A stretch of DNA of 16,980 nt from CBDUVZ01 sp965370805 (GTDB taxonomy: Bacteria; Hydrothermota; Tepidihabitantia; Tepidihabitantales; Tepidihabitantaceae): NCBI GenBank assembly GCA_965370805.1, contig CBDUVZ010000061.1, positions 1 through 16,980 of the forward strand, in the 5' to 3' direction. This document shows, in pieces, positions 1 through 7,256 of this stretch (position 1 is the first letter of the stretch; each line of letters begins with the position of its first letter). The position numbers and the translations under genes are program-made. The notes beneath the pieces are model-generated. The model was not told where the DNA came from. It made no database searches and saw nothing but the letters and a program-made list of their open reading frames with translations.

Positions 1-97
1 GGTCAGGAAACGGGGCAATCGGCACGGTGGGCTGGTGCTTGGCGCAGTTGGTCAGCGCGGCCAGAACCACGACGGTCGTGAACAGCAGTCTTCTCAT
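1..97 (-). CDS. Lipoprotein, N-terminal fragment (runs off window)
   Basis: The first 32 codons of a minus-strand gene are visible; the rest lies beyond the left edge. The start is ATG at 97-95, preceded six bases upstream by a strong Shine-Dalgarno, AAGGAG (109-104), which fixes the start. The peptide has two arginines at residues 2-3, a hydrophobic stretch at about residues 4-15, and a lipobox-like LTNC with the cysteine at residue 18. The following segment is proline-rich (KHQPTVPIAPFPD). This is the layout of a type II (lipoprotein) signal peptide, so the product should be lipidated and anchored in a membrane facing the periplasm or cell surface. The asparagine just before the cysteine is less common than Gly/Ala/Ser. 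Nothing about function can be read from this fragment. No clear promoter hexamers were seen upstream. Confidence 0.75.
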   Translation of the reverse strand, partial: MRRLLFTTVVVLAALTNCAKHQPTVPIAPFPD

Positions 98-103
98 AGC
101 TAT

Positions 104-109
104 CTCCTT
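104..109 (-). promoter_or_regulatory. Strong ribosome binding site of the lipoprotein gene
   Basis: AAGGAG reads on the minus strand six bases before the ATG at 97. It decides the start of a gene with only 32 codons in the window, and shows that this organism uses classical Shine-Dalgarno initiation at some genes. Confidence 0.75.
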
Positions 110-153
110 ATCGGGTAGCTCCGGGACGGGTGAAAGCCCGGGGACAGGCGGTT

Positions 154-188
154 TGGATTTCAGATTTTGGATTGATGATTGCAGATTG
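154..188 (+). repeat. 7-bp tandem array, consensus NNGATTK, 5 units
   Basis: Five consecutive heptamers share the core GATT at a strict 7-bp period (TGGATTT, CAGATTT, TGGATTG, ATGATTG, CAGATTG). The array is noncoding. A five-unit array of the same type lies at 16166-16200 in the opposite orientation. Both arrays stand on the same side of a REP-like element, which suggests a composite repeat. Confidence 0.7.
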
Positions 189-239
189 GGGAAGCCTCAC
201 AGGTTCATTATTGCCCGAACTCGGCCGGGAGTCAAGGAC

Positions 240-279
240 GAGATTGTCACGTCGGCCTGCGGCTTCCTCACAGTGACAG
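240..279 (-). repeat. REP-like palindromic repeat, copy 1
   Basis: On the minus strand this reads GTCACTGTGAGGAAG...CGACGTGACAATCTC. Outer arms TGTCAC (245-250) and GTGACA (273-278) are complementary, and a nested GCC-TGC-GGC hairpin lies at 255-263. The layout GTCA-YTGYGA-GGA-...-GCGAC/CGAC-...-GCAATCT/ACAATCT matches copy 2 at 16121-16158. Similar repeats of the type GTCATTGCGAGGAGCGAAGC are known, from memory, as dispersed elements in many bacterial genomes. Confidence 0.6.
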
Positions 280-472
280 GAAAGGGAGTCAAGGGTTTGC
301 CTCGGCTTTCGGGTTTGATTCGGGCCGGGTTTCTTCTGTAATCCGGGCGGGAGGATATGGTTTTTTCTCGGGGGATTCGTTCTTCCGCTGAGCCGGGGTG
401 CGCTTTGTGGTTCCCTTTTCGGTTGCAGAGCGGTGCGCCGGTTTCTGTCTTCCCCGTGTCTGTGTTTTCGGT

Positions 473-688
473 GACCCGTCGGGCGTGCCCGCGTGTCATC
501 CCCGGGGCCTCCGGTCGGGCCATGGCTCCGGCCTCGCTCCGGGCGTCCGGTCGGGCGTCCCCGGCTGCGTCGGTCCGGGCCTCCCGCCGGGCGTCGGTCC
601 GGGCGTCCCATCGGGCCATGGTCCCGGCGATTCTCCGGGCGTCCCGTCCGGCGTGCCCCCCGCCGTCCCGTCCGGCGTGCCCCCGGCC
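473..688. repeat. 12-bp minisatellite, 18 degenerate units
   Basis: Eighteen consecutive 12-bp units fill 216 bp without a phase slip. The consensus is GTCCSGTCSGGC; most units end in GGC, and units 9 and 11, and 15 and 17, are identical. Because 12 is a multiple of 3, every frame on both strands encodes a degenerate tetrapeptide repeat. On the minus strand one frame reads GTPD/GTPG-like units, but it begins just after a stop at about 700 and has no ribosome binding site. I treat it as noncoding or as a relic of a Gly/Pro-rich linker. Confidence 0.75.
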
Positions 689-899
689 AAGGGTGCCGAT
701 CACCCGTCGAACCAGCCCGGAGGCCACCCCGGGGGCTGTGTTGTCCGGCAAACCGTAAGGCTAGAAGCATGAGGATGATACGCAAATCGAAGGATGACGA
801 CCGCTGCAGGAGCACTGCGCGGTGGATTTGGACGAGTCGGGAGGCCCGGAGCGTACTAACAGAGCGTGCTGCCTTGCGGTGGCGTCGGGCTGAGGTCTG

Positions 900-1919
900 T
901 CAGTCGGGCTGGGCCGCGAGTTGGCCGCAGGCTGCCTGGATTTCCTGACCCCGGCTGCGGCGGATGGTTACCGCGGGGAGCAGGGGATAGAGGGCCTGGG
1001 CGAATCGTTCGACCGCTGCCGGTGAGGTGGGTTCGAGGTCGGAGCCGGGGAAGGGGTTGAATGGTATCAGGTTGATCTTGCAGGGGATTCCTCTGAGCAG
1101 CGCGTCGAGCCCGCTGATGTCCTGTCGCCGGTCGTTGATTCCTTTGATGAGTACGTATTCGAAGGTGACGCGCTTGCCTTTGATGCGGGTGAATTCCCTG
1201 ACCGCGGGGATGAGTTCGCCGAGCGGGTGCTTGCGGTTGACCGGCATGAGTTCGGTCCGGGTTTCGTCGTCCGCGGCGTTGAGTGAGAGGGCGAGTTTGC
1301 TCTGGAGCGGGAAGCGGGCGTAGCGGAGAATCGCGTCGGGTATCCCGGCGGTGGAGACCGTGATGCGGCGCGCGCCGATGTTGATGCCGAAGTCGGAGTT
1401 GACGTTGCGGATTGCTTCGACCGTCGCTTCGTAGTTGAGGAAGGGTTCGCCCATGCCCATGAGGACGACATTGGTCAACTGTCTGCCGACGTGGCGCTGG
1501 ACCGCCTGGACCTGGACGGCAATCTCGTGCCAGGCGAGGTCGCGGATGAGTCCCATCCGGGCGGTATTGCAGAACCGGCACCCGAGCGGGCAGCCGACCT
1601 GGGTTGAAACGCAGACCGTGCGGCGGTTTTCGTCGGGGATGTATACCGATTCGATGAGCGCGCCGTCGTCGAGCGTGAAGGTGAATTTGACCGTGCCGTC
1701 TGCGGCTTCGAGCGTGCGGGCCGGCCGGAGTTCGGAGATGCGGAACCGGGCCGCGAGCCGGGTGCGGTTCTCTTTGCTGAGGTTGGTCATCGCGTCGAAC
1801 CCGGTGGCGTCTTTCTGCCAGACCCAGGTGTAGAGCTGTTTGGCCCGGTAGCTTTTCCAGCCGAGTTCCGTGCAGAGGGCTTCGAGTCCTTCGAGGTTGA
1901 GTGTTCGGATATCAATCAT
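900..1919 (-). CDS. rlmN: Dual-specificity RNA methyltransferase RlmN (23S A2503 / tRNA A37 C2-methylation)
   Basis: This 339-residue radical-SAM enzyme should methylate C2 of A2503 in 23S rRNA and A37 of some tRNAs in the cytoplasm. The [4Fe-4S] cluster cysteines form CxxxCxxC at C110, C114 and C117. C103 lies seven residues before the cluster, like C118 of E. coli RlmN. C331 near the C-terminus (IQAACGQL) corresponds to the methyl-carrying C355. The SAM-binding GMGEP motif is at 155-159. The N-terminal helical domain (1-95) has the usual RlmN form, and the length is normal though a little shorter than E. coli. The ATG overlaps the rodA stop (ATGA at 1919-1916) and follows a GAGGA Shine-Dalgarno, so translation is probably coupled to rodA. 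It is the last gene of the cell-shape operon. The closest alternative, Cfr (C8 methylation), is unlikely given the housekeeping context. Confidence 0.95.
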   Translation of the reverse strand: MIDIRTLNLEGLEALCTELGWKSYRAKQLYTWVWQKDATGFDAMTNLSKENRTRLAARFRISELRPARTLEAADGTVKFTFTLDDGALIESVYIPDENRRTVCVSTQVGCPLGCRFCNTARMGLIRDLAWHEIAVQVQAVQRHVGRQLTNVVLMGMGEPFLNYEATVEAIRNVNSDFGINIGARRITVSTAGIPDAILRYARFPLQSKLALSLNAADDETRTELMPVNRKHPLGELIPAVREFTRIKGKRVTFEYVLIKGINDRRQDISGLDALLRGIPCKINLIPFNPFPGSDLEPTSPAAVERFAQALYPLLPAVTIRRSRGQEIQAACGQLAAQPD

Positions 1920-3091
1920 TGTTTCCTCGCGGCGACGTTGAGTACCAGGCCGACGGTGATGAAGCTGACGACAAGCGACGAGCCGCCGTAGCTGAGGAAC
2001 GGCAGGGCAACGCCGGTGACCGGCATCAGTCCGAGCAGCATGGCGATATTGACGAAGACCTGGTAGCCGATGATCGCCGCGCAGCCGACCGCGACCAGGG
2101 AGGCGAATCGGTCGCGCTGATACCGGGCCGCAACCAGGAATCGCCGGATGATGAGCGCGAAGAGTCCGAGGACCGCGACCGAGCCGACGAAACCGAATTC
2201 CTCGGCGATGCAGGAGAAGACGAAGTCGGTGTGCCGGTTGGGCAGGAACCCGAGCCGGCTCTGGGTGCCGCCGAGGTAGCCTTTGCCGGTCAGGCGACCC
2301 GAGCCGACAGCGATGCGCGACTGGACGGCGTTCCAGCCGACGCCGTTCGGGTCGAGCCAGGGCGCGAGGAAGCTGCGGACGCGGGCCCGCTGGTATTCTT
2401 TGAGCAAGGAGAGGAGGGCCGGGGAGAGGAGCCCGAACAGGGAGCCGACCGTCAGCGCAACCAGCGCGCGGGCGAGGTTGGTGCGGATGAACATGATGAC
2501 GCCGAGGAAGAGGAAGAATGGAATCCAGGTCCAGAGCGAGAACCCGGCGGTGAACGATATCAGCGGGGTGTAGAGCGCGAGTAGTTGCAGCGACCCGAGT
2601 CCCTGCCAGTAGAGCATCGCGGCGAGCACGGCCCCGAGCAGGAGGGCGGCGCTGAGGTCCGGCTCAGCGAGTATCAGCAGCGCCGGGGCAAGGCAGATGA
2701 CGACCGGCCAGAACAGGGACCGGACCGAGAACCGGAGGACGCGGACCGCTGCCAGGTGCCGGGCGAGCAGAATCATGGTCGCGAGTTTGGCGAACTCGGA
2801 CGGCTGGAACGCGAGCGGGCCGAGCATGAACCAGCGCCGGGAGCCGGCGCCTTTGCCGAGGAACAGGACCGCAATCAGCAGGACGAGCATGATGCCGTAG
2901 AAGGGTACGGCCAGGCCGAGGAGCACGTTGCGCGGCAGGAGGTAGGCGATGACGAGTCCGGCGACCGCAATCGGCAGGAAGACGAGCTGGCGGGTAAGGT
3001 AGTGGGTCCCGCCGGTGGAGTAGATGACGAACATGCCGAACGCGGTCAGCGCCAAGACTGAGCCGAGAATCCAGACGTCGAGTTTCCTCAC
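1916..3091 (-). CDS. rodA: Rod-shape SEDS peptidoglycan glycosyltransferase RodA
   Basis: This 391-residue polytopic membrane protein polymerises lipid II glycan strands with PBP2 during side-wall elongation. It has about ten hydrophobic segments and the SEDS signatures in order: SRRWF (84-88, W87 matching the functionally important Trp of RodA), QPSEFAKLA (96-104), EPDLSAA (143-149), GTQSRLGFLPNRHTDFVF (275-292, D289 matching the conserved Asp of the extracellular loop), and GLMPVTGVALPFLSYGGSS (354-372). The position beside PBP2, MreC and MreD separates it from FtsW. The start is GTG at 3091, one base after the mrdA stop, with no clear Shine-Dalgarno of its own, so it probably depends on translational coupling. 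Confidence 0.96.
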   Translation of the reverse strand: MRKLDVWILGSVLALTAFGMFVIYSTGGTHYLTRQLVFLPIAVAGLVIAYLLPRNVLLGLAVPFYGIMLVLLIAVLFLGKGAGSRRWFMLGPLAFQPSEFAKLATMILLARHLAAVRVLRFSVRSLFWPVVICLAPALLILAEPDLSAALLLGAVLAAMLYWQGLGSLQLLALYTPLISFTAGFSLWTWIPFFLFLGVIMFIRTNLARALVALTVGSLFGLLSPALLSLLKEYQRARVRSFLAPWLDPNGVGWNAVQSRIAVGSGRLTGKGYLGGTQSRLGFLPNRHTDFVFSCIAEEFGFVGSVAVLGLFALIIRRFLVAARYQRDRFASLVAVGCAAIIGYQVFVNIAMLLGLMPVTGVALPFLSYGGSSLVVSFITVGLVLNVAARKQ

Positions 3092-3092
3092 G

Positions 3093-4829
3093 TCAGTGCG
3101 CGGTCTCGTCCGGCAGCGAGAACCAGGTCCGGATCAGTTGGCGGACTATCGGCGCGGCGACGACGCTGCCGTGGCCGGCGTTCTCAACTATGACCGCGAA
3201 GACTACTTCCGGGTCCTCGGCCGGGGCGTAGCCGACGAACCAGGCATGGTCCGGGCCGGCGGGGTTCTGGGCCGTGCCGGTCTTGCCCGCGATAGTGATA
3301 GCCTTGAGTCGGACGGCTTTGGCGGTGCCGTGGGCGACCACCCGTTCGAGGGCGGTTTTGACCTGGGCCAGGTCGCGGCGGCGGAAGGGTACGGTCATGG
3401 TCCTGGTGCTGACCTGCCGGATTGTCCGGCCCAGGGAATCGACCCGGGCGAGGAGGTGGGGCCGGCGGCAGGCGCCGCCGCTCGCGATTGTCCCGTAGGT
3501 GACCGCGAGTTGCAGCGGGGTCATGAGGATTTCGCCCTGGCCGATAGCGAAGTTGAGCATGACGCCCGACGTCCACTTGCCCTCGCCGTAACGGTCGTCA
3601 AGCCACTCCCGCGTCGGGATGTTGCCGGCGGCTTCGCCGGGAAGGTCGATGCCGGTCGGCTCGCCGAGGCGCAGTTGCGCGCAGTAGTCGGCAAGCGTGT
3701 CGAGCCCGAGCCTGTGTCCGAGCTGGTAGAAATAGACATTGCAGGAGTGGGCGATTGCTTCAAGCAGGTCGAGGCTGCCGTGTCGTTCCCAGCAGCGGAA
3801 CGTCCGGTTGCCGTAGCGGAACGAACCGGTGCACGGCTCGAACCGGGTTTCGGGCGTGATCACACCCTGCCTGAGCGCGGCCAGGGCGACTATCGGCTTG
3901 AACACGCTGCCGGGCGGGTAGCTGGAAGCGGTGACGCGGTTGAAGAACGGCTTGGAAGGGTTCCGGGCGAGGCTTTCCCAGGTCTTGTGCGGCAGCGGGG
4001 AGGTGAACAGGTTGGGGTCGAACCCGGGCCGGGAGACCAGGCAGAGGACGTCGCCGGTTGCAATCTGAATGCCGACGACCGCGGCGCGCTCGTACCAGGA
4101 CGTGAGCCGGGCGGCGAGACGCTGGAGTCGGTGGTCAACGGTGAGATGCAGGTCGTTGCCGGCCTGGGGGAGCACCGGGCGCTTCTCGGACAACGGGCCG
4201 ACTTCCTGGCCCCGGGCGTCGACTTCGATGTACTCGTAACCGTCGCGGCCGCGGAGCAGTTGTTCGTATCGGGTTTCGATGCCGTCGCGGCCGACGTAGT
4301 CAAGCGCATGATAGCCGGTGTCGCGGGCCAGGTCTTCCTCGTTCACTTCGCCGAGGTGCCCGAGGACATGGCAGTACAACTTGCCGTCCGGATAGGTGCG
4401 GACCGGCTCGACGTGGACCCGGATGCCGGGGAGACGGAACCGGTTCTCTTCAATCCGGAAGACCGATTCCCGGTCAAGGTTGCGGCTGATCTTGACCGGG
4501 GAGGAGAGGAATTCGACCGGCCGGACCCGGTCGGCAAGTTCCCGTTCTTCGACCCCGAGCAGACCGGCAAGCACTGCCAGGGTGCTGTCCTCCAGTTCGG
4601 TCGGTATCGCGGAGACGGCGAACGCCGGTCGGACGTCGGCAATCAGCCTGCCGTTCCGGTCGAAGACCCGGCCGCGGGCCGCATGGAGCGTGATTCTCCG
4701 GATGTGGTTCCGGTCGCTGAGCCGGGAGTATCGCCCGCCCTGGATGATCTGGAGCTGGACAAGTCGCAGGGCCAGGATTCCGAAGAGGACGAGCAGAATC
4801 CGGCTCAGTCGCTTCAGCCTGGTTTCCAT
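3093..4829 (-). CDS. mrdA: Penicillin-binding protein 2 (elongasome transpeptidase)
   Basis: This 578-residue class B PBP crosslinks peptidoglycan with RodA as partner. A single N-terminal transmembrane helix (about 10-28) leads into the dimerisation/pedestal domain (about 40-215; RGRVFDRNG at 52-60) and the transpeptidase domain. Active-site motifs are SVFK (308-311, nucleophile S308), SCN (362-364) and KTG (516-518). C333, C346, H350 and C363 line up with the zinc ligands reported for the PBP2 family in proteobacteria (D350, D365, H371 and C384 in E. coli numbering), but here with Cys in place of the two Asp. The length fits PBP2 (E. coli about 633). The start ATG at 4829 overlaps the end of mreD by 16 bases and has no good Shine-Dalgarno, so coupling is likely. 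The C-terminus is one base from the rodA start. Confidence 0.96.
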   Translation of the reverse strand: METRLKRLSRILLVLFGILALRLVQLQIIQGGRYSRLSDRNHIRRITLHAARGRVFDRNGRLIADVRPAFAVSAIPTELEDSTLAVLAGLLGVEERELADRVRPVEFLSSPVKISRNLDRESVFRIEENRFRLPGIRVHVEPVRTYPDGKLYCHVLGHLGEVNEEDLARDTGYHALDYVGRDGIETRYEQLLRGRDGYEYIEVDARGQEVGPLSEKRPVLPQAGNDLHLTVDHRLQRLAARLTSWYERAAVVGIQIATGDVLCLVSRPGFDPNLFTSPLPHKTWESLARNPSKPFFNRVTASSYPPGSVFKPIVALAALRQGVITPETRFEPCTGSFRYGNRTFRCWERHGSLDLLEAIAHSCNVYFYQLGHRLGLDTLADYCAQLRLGEPTGIDLPGEAAGNIPTREWLDDRYGEGKWTSGVMLNFAIGQGEILMTPLQLAVTYGTIASGGACRRPHLLARVDSLGRTIRQVSTRTMTVPFRRRDLAQVKTALERVVAHGTAKAVRLKAITIAGKTGTAQNPAGPDHAWFVGYAPAEDPEVVFAVIVENAGHGSVVAAPIVRQLIRTWFSLPDETAH

Positions 4830-5260
4830 GAGCGGGGAAAGAGCCGCGCGACCACCCGGTCGGCGGGAAGGACAAGAACAAGAGTCAGCACCGATGATAC
4901 GCCGAGCGGGACGAACCCGGGAAGCCCGACGCCGGCCAGCACCAGGACGAGCTGTTTGAGCAGCAGGCCCACCAGGACAAGACCGAAGGCGTACCGGTGC
5001 GAGCGGTAGAGCATGGTCCGAAGGGTCGCCGCGCCGTACGCCAGCCCGGAATAGATCAAGGCGTTCGCGCCGAGCGCCGGCGGATAGAGCAGGTCAAGGC
5101 AGAGCCCGCTGAAGAACGCCAGCAGGGTGACCGCAAGCCGGTCCTCGTGCAAAGCGAGGAAGAACAGGGCAAGCAGCAGGAAATCGGGGCCGAAGGGCGA
5201 CGTGACCGCCTGGATCAGGAACAGCAGATAGAGGAAAAGCAGCGTCAGCAGTCGCCTCAT
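4814..5260 (-). CDS. mreD: Rod-shape determining protein MreD
   Basis: This small (148 residues) and very hydrophobic protein has about five transmembrane segments, charged residues mainly in short loops, and a GLCLDLLYPPALGANAL segment (51-67). The last matches the conserved MreD region (G-x-x-x-D-x-L-x-P-x-P-x-G). MreD works with MreC to link cytoplasmic MreB filaments to PBP2/RodA. The family is poorly conserved in sequence, so the call rests on size, topology, that motif and its place between mreC and mrdA. ATG at 5260 overlaps the mreC stop (ATGA), with GAGGA seven bases upstream as Shine-Dalgarno. Its 3' end overlaps mrdA by 16 bases. Confidence 0.92.
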   Translation of the reverse strand: MRRLLTLLFLYLLFLIQAVTSPFGPDFLLLALFFLALHEDRLAVTLLAFFSGLCLDLLYPPALGANALIYSGLAYGAATLRTMLYRSHRYAFGLVLVGLLLKQLVLVLAGVGLPGFVPLGVSSVLTLVLVLPADRVVARLFPRSWKPG

Positions 5261-6090
5261 CGGGTATCCTCACCGGGAATCGGTAGCTCACGGGGACCGA
5301 CATTGTCGAGCCAGTCATCATTGGCTTCGTCCATAGTCGCCGGGATGCCGACGAGGAATACCTGTTCGAGGCCGGCCAGGTCAACGAAAGGCCGGACGCG
5401 GACCGACTTGAACAGTTGCGCCGGCCGGTCAGAAGCGGAGACAACAACCCCGACCATCAGGCCCCGGGGGAAGATACCGCCCAGCCCCGCGGTCACAATC
5501 GTGTCACCGGGCTGGAAATCGGATTCCCGGGGGACGTAGTCGAGTTCGAGCAGGTGCCGTGCGCCGGGCCGGGCAAGGGCCGGAATCCGGGAACGTCGGT
5601 TCGTGACCGCGATGCGCGAGTCCTGATCGAGGAATGTCTGGACCAGCGACTGGTGGCGGCCGACCGCTACAACCTTGCCGATGACTCCACGGGGTGCGAC
5701 TGCCGGAGTCCCGATAGCGACCTGGTGGCGGGTGCCGCGACTGACCACGAAGTAGCGTTCAAGGGTCGTCAGGTCGCGGGCGATGACCGGCGCCCGAAGC
5801 AGGTCGAGGTTGCCGACCCGGGCTTCGGCCTGGCGCGAAATGGTGCGGAGCCTGGCGTTCTCCACGGTCAGCTCGGCGGCAAGCCGGGTGAGCCGCCGGT
5901 TCTCGGCCTGGAGCCCGCTGAGGACGGTGCGCAGATGAACGACGCCCCGCAGCGGCGCCAGCAGCAGGGTCTGCAGCGGCATGGTCAGTGTGTGTTTGAG
6001 TGGAACCGGAAGCAGCAGGAGGACGAGTCCGAGCGCAATCAGCAACCAGGAAACCCGGTCCTGCCAGGTCTGGAAGGTCCTGCGGCGCAA
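5257..6090 (-). CDS. mreC: Rod-shape determining protein MreC
   Basis: This 277-residue bitopic protein forms a periplasmic scaffold that activates PBP2. A short basic cytoplasmic N-terminus precedes one transmembrane helix (about 14-30), a leucine-rich coiled coil (about 52-92) and the double beta-barrel domain (about 98-255). That domain has the family motif GDTIVTAGLGGIFPRGLMVG (195-214). The start is TTG at 6090, one base after the mreB stop. There is no in-frame ATG before residue 37, and starting there or at the GTG at residue 13 would damage the membrane anchor, so TTG is preferred. No Shine-Dalgarno is visible, so initiation is probably coupled to termination of mreB. The acidic tail after 255 is not needed by the fold and looks species-specific. 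Confidence 0.94.
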   Translation of the reverse strand: MRRRTFQTWQDRVSWLLIALGLVLLLLPVPLKHTLTMPLQTLLLAPLRGVVHLRTVLSGLQAENRRLTRLAAELTVENARLRTISRQAEARVGNLDLLRAPVIARDLTTLERYFVVSRGTRHQVAIGTPAVAPRGVIGKVVAVGRHQSLVQTFLDQDSRIAVTNRRSRIPALARPGARHLLELDYVPRESDFQPGDTIVTAGLGGIFPRGLMVGVVVSASDRPAQLFKSVRVRPFVDLAGLEQVFLVGIPATMDEANDDWLDNVGPRELPIPGEDTR

Positions 6091-6091
6091 G

Positions 6092-7141
6092 TTACTTGCT
6101 GCGGGTTATCAGTTTCGCGTTGAGCGGGATGTTTTCGAGGATACGGCCGGCTCCGTGCACCACGCTCTCCAATGCATTCTCGGCAACGAAGACGGGGAGG
6201 CTGGTTTCTTCCTTGATCAGCAAGTCCAGCCCTTTGAGCAGAGACCCGCCCCCGCACATGAAGATGCCCCGGTCGACGATGTCGGCGGCGAGTTCGGGCG
6301 GGGTTTTTTCGAGCGCCAGCCGCACCGCATCGACAATCAGGGACACCGGCTCTTCCAGGGATTCGCGCACTTTGATGCCGGTTATCTTGATGGTCTTGGG
6401 AATCCCGGACACGAGGTCCCGGCCTTTGACCGACATGGTCTCGTCCTTGCCGGTGGCGTAGGCCGAGCCGATAGCAATCTTGATGCTCTCAGCGGTCTGG
6501 TCCCCGATGATGAGGTTGTAGTTCTTCTTGACGTAGTTGATTATCGACTCGTCCATCTCGTCGCCAGCAATCCGGATTGTCGCGGCGTTCACCACCCCGG
6601 AGAGAGCGACGACCGCAATCTCGGTGGTGCCGCCGCCGATGTCGATAATCATGTTGCCGGTCGGCGCTTCGACCGGCAGGCCGACCCCGATTGCCGCGGC
6701 AATCGGTTCGGAGACGAGGTAGATCTCACGCGCTCCCGAGGCATCGATCGAATCCCGGACCGCCCGCTTTTCGACTTCGGTGATGCCGGAAGGAACGCAG
6801 ACGATGACGCGCGGCCGGACGAACAGCTTCCGGCGCTGGACCATGCTGATGTAGTGCTTGAGCATGATCTCGACAACGCCGAAGTCGGCAATCACACCGT
6901 CCTTCATCGGCCGGATTGCCCGGATTCCCGCCGGGGTTCTACCGAGCATCCGCTTCGCTTCGGTTCCGATTGCCACGACTTCGCCGTTCCGGTCGTCGAT
7001 TGCCACCATCGACGGCTCGCGCAACTCGATTCCTTTGTCCTTGACGTATATCAGTGTGGACGATGTGCCCAGGTCGATGGCGACATCATTGGTGAACCGG
7101 TCGATGATGCTTCTGAGGAACCCGGGTAGGCGCACTGACAT
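6092..7141 (-). CDS. mreB: Actin-like cell-shape protein MreB
   Basis: This 349-residue bacterial actin polymerises on the inner face of the membrane and directs side-wall synthesis. Nucleotide-binding motifs are phosphate-1 (AIDLGTSST, 21-29), the conserved SEPIAAAIG (144-152), phosphate-2 (IDIGGGTTE, 166-174) and the adenosine motif (FMCGGGSLLKGL, 294-305). Length is typical. It heads the cell-shape operon. The first ATG (7141) lies directly against the promoter -10 hexamer, which would put the transcription start near the GTG of codon 3 (7135). Translation may therefore begin at that GTG, giving 347 residues. No Shine-Dalgarno precedes either codon. The last codons run to TAA at 6092, one base from mreC. 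Confidence 0.97.
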   Translation of the reverse strand: MSVRLPGFLRSIIDRFTNDVAIDLGTSSTLIYVKDKGIELREPSMVAIDDRNGEVVAIGTEAKRMLGRTPAGIRAIRPMKDGVIADFGVVEIMLKHYISMVQRRKLFVRPRVIVCVPSGITEVEKRAVRDSIDASGAREIYLVSEPIAAAIGVGLPVEAPTGNMIIDIGGGTTEIAVVALSGVVNAATIRIAGDEMDESIINYVKKNYNLIIGDQTAESIKIAIGSAYATGKDETMSVKGRDLVSGIPKTIKITGIKVRESLEEPVSLIVDAVRLALEKTPPELAADIVDRGIFMCGGGSLLKGLDLLIKEETSLPVFVAENALESVVHGAGRILENIPLNAKLITRSK

Positions 7142-7169
7142 AGACTAGTGTAAACCGTCCACGTGTCAA
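7142..7169 (-). promoter_or_regulatory. Sigma70-type promoter of the mreB operon
   Basis: On the minus strand a perfect -35 TTGACA (7169-7164) is followed by a 16-bp spacer and TAGTCT (7147-7142). The -10 touches the mreB ATG, so the transcript should start at or just inside the annotated gene: position +1 falls at about 7135, the G of an in-frame GTG. An alternative -10, TACACT, lies upstream but its 17-bp spacer leads to no usable -35. Confidence 0.6.
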
Positions 7170-7222
7170 CCCGGAAATGCGGAAATGGTGGCAGGACACC
7201 GGCTTGCGGATTCCATCCTGTC

Positions 7223-7250
7223 TTGACTTGGGGGATACCGTTCCTAGAAT
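7223..7250 (+). promoter_or_regulatory. Sigma70-type promoter of the trmI-btuFCD operon, leaderless
   Basis: TTGACT (7223-7228) and TAGAAT (7245-7250) are separated by 16 bp. Six bases then precede the trmI ATG, so +1 coincides with the A of the start codon. There is no Shine-Dalgarno. The short distance leaves no room for a 5' riboswitch. It lies in a 115-bp divergent region shared with the mreB promoter. Confidence 0.7.
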
Positions 7251-7256
7251 GCATCC

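Larger units (their letters stand above)
98..899. other. Gene-poor intergenic stretch with repeats
   Basis: About 800 bp separate the rlmN stop from the lipoprotein start. Several reading frames are open on both strands, but this follows from high GC and a 12-bp tandem repeat, which keeps its frame in all three phases. None has a convincing Shine-Dalgarno, a domain, or sensible amino-acid composition. The identifiable content is a heptamer array (154-188), a REP-like hairpin (240-279) and a 12-bp minisatellite (473-688). I saw nothing definable in 280-472 or 689-899. No hairpin followed by a T-run was found as a terminator for the cell-shape operon. Confidence 0.6.

Noticed and set aside
473..688. 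CRISPR array
   Set aside because: Units are contiguous 12-mers with no unique spacers and no cas genes nearby.
108..815. Long open frames on both strands across the first intergenic region (235 residues on minus, 151 and 133 on plus)
   Set aside because: They exist because the 12-bp repeat and high GC remove stop codons. They are Arg/Gly/Pro-rich, lack ribosome binding sites and translate REP and heptamer sequence.
766..948. Small plus-strand ORF starting MRMIRKSKDDD
   Set aside because: It runs into the antisense of rlmN, has no Shine-Dalgarno and resembles no family I know.
3024..5009. 661-residue open frame on the plus strand
   Set aside because: It is the antisense shadow of mrdA and rodA, whose motifs, start/stop overlaps and operon order are unambiguous.
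5981..7129. 382-residue open frame on the plus strand
   Set aside because: Antisense shadow of mreB.
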